A DNA stretch of 64,000 nucleotides from an uncultured Gemmiger sp. (GTDB lineage Bacteria; Bacillota; Clostridia; Oscillospirales; Ruminococcaceae): contig CALXHT010000002.1 of the NCBI GenBank assembly GCA_944388215.1, positions 62,001 to 126,000 on the forward strand. The letters run 5' to 3'. Below are positions 59,569 through 64,000 of the stretch, piece by piece (position 1 is the stretch's first letter; every line of letters begins with the position of its first letter). The notes beneath the pieces were generated by a model. It did no database searches, was not told the origin of the DNA, and was given only the letters and a program-made list of their open reading frames with translations. The position numbers and the translations under genes were made by a program.

Positions 59569-60795
59569 ATGAACACCGATCTGATCCCTGTATTCCTGGG
59601 TGCCGACCTGAACTGCTACAACTTTGCCCGGGCCTTCCATGAGGCCTACGGGGTGGAGAGCTACGCCTTCGGCCGGTACGCCATGGCACCCACCAAGTAT
59701 TCCAAGATCATCCACTTCACCATCGTGCCGGACATCGACAACGAACCCACCATGCTGAAGGTCCTCCACGACTTCGCCAAGGAGCACGCCGGCAAGAAGC
59801 TCTACCTCTTCGGCTGCACCGACGACTACGCGGCGATGATCATCCGCCGCAAGGCCGAACTGCCCGAGTATATCGCCCCCGGCCCCGCCGCCGACCTCTA
59901 CGGTCTGATCCAGAAAAAGGCCGAGTTCTACGAAGTCTGCGACAAGTTCGGCATTCCCTACCCCACCACGAAAGTCCTCACCGCGCCGGCGGAGGCCGCC
60001 GAGATCACCGAGGACAAGCTGGGCTTTGCCTATCCGATTATTGTGAAGCCTTCTTCCAGTGTGGCTTACTGGAAATTCCCCTTTGACGGCATGAAGAAGG
60101 TCTACACCGCCGCCACCCCCGAGGAGGCAGCCTCCATCGTCAGACAGATCTACGCTTCGGGCTACCCTGACAAGATGATCCTTCAGAAGATGGTGCCGGG
60201 CGGCGACGACCACATGCGGGTGCTCACCGCCTTCTCGGACGAGAACGGCAAGGTGCGGGCCATGTGCCTGGGTCACACCATGGTGGAGGAGCACACCCCC
60301 CACGGGCTGGGCAACCACGCGGCCATCGTCACCGAGGACACCACCGCCCTGCCCCTGGTGGAGAACATCCGCCAGATGCTGGAAGCCTGCCACTACACCG
60401 GCTTTTCCAACTTCGACATCAAGTGGTCGGGCGAGCCGGGGGATTTCCGGGTGTTTGAGATCAACCTCCGCCAGGGCCGCAGCAACTACTATGTGACCGC
60501 CAGCGGCATGAACATCGCCAAGCTGGTTGTCGAGAAGTGGAACGACGGCGGCACCGACTGCGTGCTCAATCGCAACGAGGTGTTCTGGCACCACGTGCCC
60601 GCCCAGGTGGCCTTTACCTACACCGAGGACAAGCAGCTGGTGGCCAAAGCCCGGCAGCTGAAAGCCCAGGGCAAGGAGGCCTGCTCGCTGCTTTACAAGC
60701 CCGACCTGTGGATGAACCCCATCCGCTACGCCTGCGTGCTGGAGCAGCTGCGCCGCCAGTTCAAGAAGTTCAAAACCTACTACCCGAAAGGCTGA
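59569..60795 (+). CDS. ATP-grasp ligase resembling D-aspartate ligase
   Basis: 408 aa. The N-terminus (IPVFLGADLNCYNFARAF, then HEAYGVESYAFGR) and overall length match the D-Asp ligases (AslA/Aslfm) of Enterococcus and Lactococcus. Those enzymes add D-Asp to the L-Lys side chain of peptidoglycan precursors. ATP-grasp elements are visible: YPIIVKPSSSVAYW and the metal-binding FEINLRQGRSN near residue 299. The stop overlaps the murE start by one base (TGATG), which supports a cell-wall role. Another carboxylate-amine ligase specificity cannot be excluded. Confidence 0.75.
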   Translation: MNTDLIPVFLGADLNCYNFARAFHEAYGVESYAFGRYAMAPTKYSKIIHFTIVPDIDNEPTMLKVLHDFAKEHAGKKLYLFGCTDDYAAMIIRRKAELPEYIAPGPAADLYGLIQKKAEFYEVCDKFGIPYPTTKVLTAPAEAAEITEDKLGFAYPIIVKPSSSVAYWKFPFDGMKKVYTAATPEEAASIVRQIYASGYPDKMILQKMVPGGDDHMRVLTAFSDENGKVRAMCLGHTMVEEHTPHGLGNHAAIVTEDTTALPLVENIRQMLEACHYTGFSNFDIKWSGEPGDFRVFEINLRQGRSNYYVTASGMNIAKLVVEKWNDGGTDCVLNRNEVFWHHVPAQVAFTYTEDKQLVAKARQLKAQGKEACSLLYKPDLWMNPIRYACVLEQLRRQFKKFKTYYPKG

Positions 60796-62264
60796 TGCGC
60801 CCCATGAAACTGAACGAACTCGTTCGCCACATTGACCACACCGGCTCTTCCGACGCCGAGATCACCGCCATCACCTACGATTCCCGCAAGGCGGGGCCGG
60901 GGTCGCTCTTTGTCTGCCTGGTGGGCGCCTGGATGGACGGCCACACCTTCGCCCGCAGCGCCTACGACCAGGGCTGCCGGGCCTTTCTGGCGGAGCACCC
61001 CCTGGACCTGCCGGAGGATGCGGCCCAGATCATCACCCGGGACACCCGGGCGGCGCTGGCCGTCATCGGGGCGGACTTTTACGGCAACCCCGCCGACCAG
61101 CTGCACATCATCGGCATCACCGGCACCAAGGGCAAGACCACCACGGCGCTGCTCACCGCCGCCATCCTCACCGAGGCGGGGCTGCCCTGCGCCTACATCG
61201 GCTCCAACGGCGTGAACATCGCCGGCACCCACGAGGCCACCGCCAACACCACGCCGGAAAGTCTCGAACTGCACCGGCTGTTCCGCAAGATGCTGGACGC
61301 CGACGTGCACCACGTGGTGCTGGAGGTGAGCAGCCAGGCGCTGCGCCACCACCGGGTGGACGGTATTCCCTTTGAGGTGGTGGCCTTCACCAACCTGTCG
61401 GAGGACCACATCGGCCCCGGCGAGCACCCCGATTTTGAGGACTACAAGGCCGCCAAGCGCCGTCTGTTTGCCGAGTACCACGCCCGGCAGATGGTCTACA
61501 ACGCCGACGACGAGGCCAGCGACTACATGCGGGCGGGCTTCGGCGGCAAACAGGTCAGCTTCGGCATCGACCAGGACGCCGACTACCGGGCGGTGAATCT
61601 GGCCCAGTACCGCAGCGAGACGGCGCTGGGCATCGACTTCACCTGCCGCCACGGCGGGGAGGAGACCCCGGTGCGGGTCATGTCCCCCGGCGCCTTCAGC
61701 GCTTCGGACGCGCTGTGCGCCATCGCCCTCTGCGGGGCCTTCGGCGTGATGCCCGCCCAGGCCGCCAAAACCCTGGCCCACACCCCGGTGGAGGGCCGCT
61801 TCGAGGTGGTGGAGGGACTGCCCGGCCGCACCTTCATTGTGGACTACTCCCACAACGGGCTGGCCCTGACCAGTGCCCTGAAAACCCTGCGGGCCTACCA
61901 TCCCCGTCGGCTGATCTGCGTCTTCGGGTCGGTGGGCGGCCGCACCCAGGTGCGCCGCCGGGAACTGGCCGAGGCCGCCAGTGCCTGGGCGGATTACAGC
62001 ATCCTCACCAGCGACAACCCCGACTTTGAGGACCCGCTGCAGATCCTGCGGGAGATCGATTCCCACATGGCCCCCGATGCCCTGTACACCCTGATCCCCG
62101 ACCGGGCCGAGGCCATCCGCAAGGCGGTGGCCATGGCCGAGGAAGGCGACATTGTCCTCTTCGCGGGCAAGGGCCACGAGAATTATCAGCTCATCCGGGG
62201 CCGGAAGGTGCCCTTTGTGGAGCGGGAGCTGATCCGGGAAGCCTGCCGCGCCCTGCAGGGCTGA
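60795..62264 (+). CDS. murE: UDP-MurNAc-tripeptide synthetase (Mur ligase)
   Basis: 489 aa from the ATG at 60795; an ATG at 60804 is also possible. ATP site ITGTKGKTTTA at about residue 113, TTPESLELHRLF, and the carbamylated-Lys region DFEDYKAAKRRLF are MurE-like. The amino-acid selecting motif, DNPR in meso-DAP enzymes, reads DNPD (TSDNPDFEDP, about residues 409-418). The loss of the Arg that grips DAP suggests L-Lys or L-Orn as the third residue. This fits the adjoining D-Asp-ligase-like gene, which needs a Lys- or Orn-type side chain. Confidence 0.88.
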   Translation: MRPMKLNELVRHIDHTGSSDAEITAITYDSRKAGPGSLFVCLVGAWMDGHTFARSAYDQGCRAFLAEHPLDLPEDAAQIITRDTRAALAVIGADFYGNPADQLHIIGITGTKGKTTTALLTAAILTEAGLPCAYIGSNGVNIAGTHEATANTTPESLELHRLFRKMLDADVHHVVLEVSSQALRHHRVDGIPFEVVAFTNLSEDHIGPGEHPDFEDYKAAKRRLFAEYHARQMVYNADDEASDYMRAGFGGKQVSFGIDQDADYRAVNLAQYRSETALGIDFTCRHGGEETPVRVMSPGAFSASDALCAIALCGAFGVMPAQAAKTLAHTPVEGRFEVVEGLPGRTFIVDYSHNGLALTSALKTLRAYHPRRLICVFGSVGGRTQVRRRELAEAASAWADYSILTSDNPDFEDPLQILREIDSHMAPDALYTLIPDRAEAIRKAVAMAEEGDIVLFAGKGHENYQLIRGRKVPFVERELIREACRALQG

Positions 62265-62288
62265 CCGATATCTTCCATACAATAACAA

Positions 62289-62324
62289 AAATCCCCCTGC
62301 CGGGAATGCCCGGCAGGGGGATTT
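62289..62324 (+). terminator. Bidirectional terminator between murE and htrA
   Basis: AAATCCCCCTGCCGGG pairs with its exact complement around AATG. T-rich flanks on both strands serve the two convergent genes. Confidence 0.93.
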
Positions 62325-62336
62325 GCTGTTTACCGA

Positions 62337-63812
62337 TTACTGGGTGCTGGTGCTCAGGGTGACGGCCAGGGTCAGGACTTTGCCGTCCCGCTCTACCTGC
62401 AGGTTGACGGTGTCACCCACATTCTTCTTGGCCAGGTAGCTCTTCACATCGTTGGAAGTGCTCACCGCCGTGTCGTCCACGGCAATGATGCGGTCGCCCG
62501 CCTTGACGCCGGCGGATTCCGCACCGCTGCCCGCGGTGACCTGCACCACATAGACGCCGGTGGCGCTGACGCCCATCTGCTGGGCGGAGCTGGCATCGCT
62601 CACATCCACGATGGTGACGCCCAGGGCCGGACGGGCCACCGAGCCGCTCTCGATGAGCTGGTTGGCGATATCCATGGCGGAGTTGATGGGGATGGCGAAG
62701 CCGATGCCCTCGGCCTCGGAGTAGCTGCTCTTGGCGTTGACCACGCCGATGAGTTCACCGTTGGCATTGAAGAGGCCGCCGCCCGAGTTGCCCGGGCTGA
62801 TGGACGCATCGGTCTGGAGCAGCGTCATGTCATTGTCTTCCACCGTAACTTCCCGGTTCAGGGCGCTGATGATGCCGTCCGTCACACTGTTGGACAGGGT
62901 GCCCAGGGGGTTGCCCACGGCCACCACCGTCTCGCCCACGGCCAGGGCGTCGCTGTTGCCGATGACCGCCGGGGTCAGGCCGGTGGCATCGATCTTGATG
63001 ACCGCCACATCGGAGGTGGAGTCGGAACCCACCACGGTGGCGTCATAGCTGTCGCCGGTGCTCAGCTGCACCTTGATGCTGGTGGCGCCGCTGACCACGT
63101 GGGCGCAGGTCAGGATGTAGCCATCCTGGCTGATGATGACGCCGGAACCGGCGCCGCTCTGCACATAGTAGCCGCCGAACCAGGTCTGGGAGCCGCTCAT
63201 CTGCTCGGTGGTGATGGCCACCACGCTGGGCGAAACCAGCGACGCGATCTGCTGCACCGACATGGTGGTGCCATCGGTGCTGTTGGCGTTGGTGGCGTCG
63301 GAGGCTTCACGCTGGACCTGCTGCACCACCACCTGGCTGCCCACCAGGCCGGTGCGGCTGGCCAGGATGGCGCCGCCGAAGCCGCTGCCGAAGCCCAGCA
63401 CCACGACGCCTACGCCGGCCAGCACCCGCAGCAGCACCGGATGGTGCTTTTTCTGCTTCTTGGGGGGCTGCTGGGGCGCGCTGGCGTAGCTGTAGCCGTT
63501 GTAGCCGCCGCCATTGCCGCCGTTGCCGCCGCTGAAGCTGCTGGTGTAGCCGTTGCTGCTGCCGGCGGAACCGGTGGCGCCGGTGTAGCCGCTGTTCTGC
63601 TGCGGGGCGGGGTTGGGGGTGGAGTAGTCGGTCTGGGCGGTGTTGGCGGTGTTCATGCCGCTGCTGCCCACGTTGGGGTAACCGCTGCCTGCCGTGTTCT
63701 GGGCGGACTGGGTGTTCTGGGGTTCGGTATGTTCTGCCGGGGAGCTGCCCTGGGGGGCACCCTCGCCCGTTGTATGATTATAAAGGCCGGAGTAATCAAA
63801 CTCGTTGCTCAT
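62337..63812 (-). CDS. Membrane-anchored HtrA/DegP-like serine protease
   Basis: 491 aa. A long low-complexity cytoplasmic head (residues 1-125, rich in Ser, Gly, Asn, Gln, Tyr), then one membrane helix (about 127-150). The trypsin-like domain carries His238 (LTCAHVV), Asp268 (TSDVAVIKI) and Ser343 (SPGNSGGGLF). One PDZ domain follows (about 390-485; GVYVVQVTAG, GVKAGDRIIAVDD). It should degrade or refold damaged proteins at the outer face of the membrane. A TATACT box lies at 63869-63874 on this strand. Confidence 0.93.
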   Translation of the reverse strand: MSNEFDYSGLYNHTTGEGAPQGSSPAEHTEPQNTQSAQNTAGSGYPNVGSSGMNTANTAQTDYSTPNPAPQQNSGYTGATGSAGSSNGYTSSFSGGNGGNGGGYNGYSYASAPQQPPKKQKKHHPVLLRVLAGVGVVVLGFGSGFGGAILASRTGLVGSQVVVQQVQREASDATNANSTDGTTMSVQQIASLVSPSVVAITTEQMSGSQTWFGGYYVQSGAGSGVIISQDGYILTCAHVVSGATSIKVQLSTGDSYDATVVGSDSTSDVAVIKIDATGLTPAVIGNSDALAVGETVVAVGNPLGTLSNSVTDGIISALNREVTVEDNDMTLLQTDASISPGNSGGGLFNANGELIGVVNAKSSYSEAEGIGFAIPINSAMDIANQLIESGSVARPALGVTIVDVSDASSAQQMGVSATGVYVVQVTAGSGAESAGVKAGDRIIAVDDTAVSTSNDVKSYLAKKNVGDTVNLQVERDGKVLTLAVTLSTSTQ

Positions 63813-63868
63813 ACGGGTCCTTCCTTTCGCTTTCTTCTGAGAGGGGGTCTTTTCGCCTTCTCTGCTAA

Positions 63869-63874
63869 AGAGTA
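63869..63874 (-). promoter_or_regulatory. -10 box of the htrA promoter
   Basis: TATACT on the minus strand about 57 bases before the ATG. The -35 position is poor (AAACCT at 17-base spacing), so strength is uncertain. The remaining sequence to 64000 holds no gene. Confidence 0.5.
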
Positions 63875-64000
63875 TACCCGCGAATTGTGAAATAGGTTTC
63901 GCGTGGGAGTGAAAAGAATGTGAAAAGCCGGGCGTTTCGGGCCCCTTTTTCCCTCGTTTTCACACATTTTATCATTTTTGGCAGCACTTGACAATGCTGT

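Noticed and set aside
63988-64000. Promoter or partial CIRCE at the right edge
   Set aside because: TTGACA and a CAGCA/TGCTG repeat are present, but no -10 is in view and the repeat does not fit the 9-9-9 CIRCE pattern.

Overview
The window is GC-rich, densely packed and almost free of spacers. Its sigma-A promoters (TTGACA/TATAAT type), CIRCE and RAT elements, an ARG box, Gram-positive lipoprotein signals and a carboxyspermidine-type polyamine route point to a GC-rich anaerobic Firmicute of the Oscillospirales gut group (Faecalibacterium, Gemmiger or Subdoligranulum type). That placement is inferred from gene content and style; no rRNA or marker tree was available. No rRNA, tRNA, CRISPR array, phage gene or complete insertion sequence was found.

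Layout. 1-1046: the start of a membrane-bound XRE regulator that runs off the left edge. 1276-4658: PRD antiterminator and PTS EIICBA gene, each behind its own RAT/terminator. 4670-6209: flavodoxin-ferredoxin protein (minus strand) and a CIRCE-controlled Hsp20. 6241-13096: polyamine operon (arginine decarboxylase-type SpeA, SpeE, SpeB, carboxyspermidine dehydrogenase and decarboxylase, ferritin-like protein) behind a roughly 370-nt leader that ends in a terminator. 13231-16020: a lone ABC binding lipoprotein and a siroheme sulfite/nitrite reductase, both on the minus strand. 16021-24772: a divergent Pho regulon, with nptA-phoB-phoR leftward and pstSCAB-phoU rightward around a shared spacer of PhoP/PhoB-like boxes. 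24830-26903: NUDIX hydrolase, tRNA methyltransferase-like protein and a DUF624-type membrane protein. 26957-45153: a surface-glycan locus of about 18 kb with many stop/start overlaps. 45157-48288: amidohydrolase, tiny Cys-rich protein, MYG1 homologue and a GIY-YIG/GNAT fusion. 48278-56301: complete arginine operon argGHCJBDF with an ARG box. 56419-57468: CorA. 57483-62324: asparagine-synthase family protein, D-Asp-ligase-like ATP-grasp and MurE. 62337-63812: membrane-anchored HtrA protease (minus strand).

How the parts work together. The arginine operon makes the arginine that SpeA can decarboxylate. SpeB turns agmatine into putrescine, and the carboxyspermidine pair can carry putrescine to spermidine without SAM decarboxylase. 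The Pho block senses phosphate (PhoR/PhoB/PhoU) and drives both Pst and Na/Pi uptake. The glycan locus combines a GT11 alpha-1,2-fucosyltransferase with a GT6 (blood-group A/B-type) transferase, a Wzx-like flippase and GT-C-like membrane proteins, so it may display a histo-blood-group-like epitope. The asnB/ATP-grasp/murE trio looks like a cell-wall cross-bridge module.

Most notable items: the leader before the polyamine operon, where a 9-nt segment is perfectly complementary to the terminator's 5' arm; a PstS whose two halves are in swapped order (circular permutation); the GT6+GT11 pair; the cross-bridge trio, in which MurE lacks the DAP-type DNPR arginine; and an ornithine carbamoyltransferase whose HCLP motif reads HPLP.
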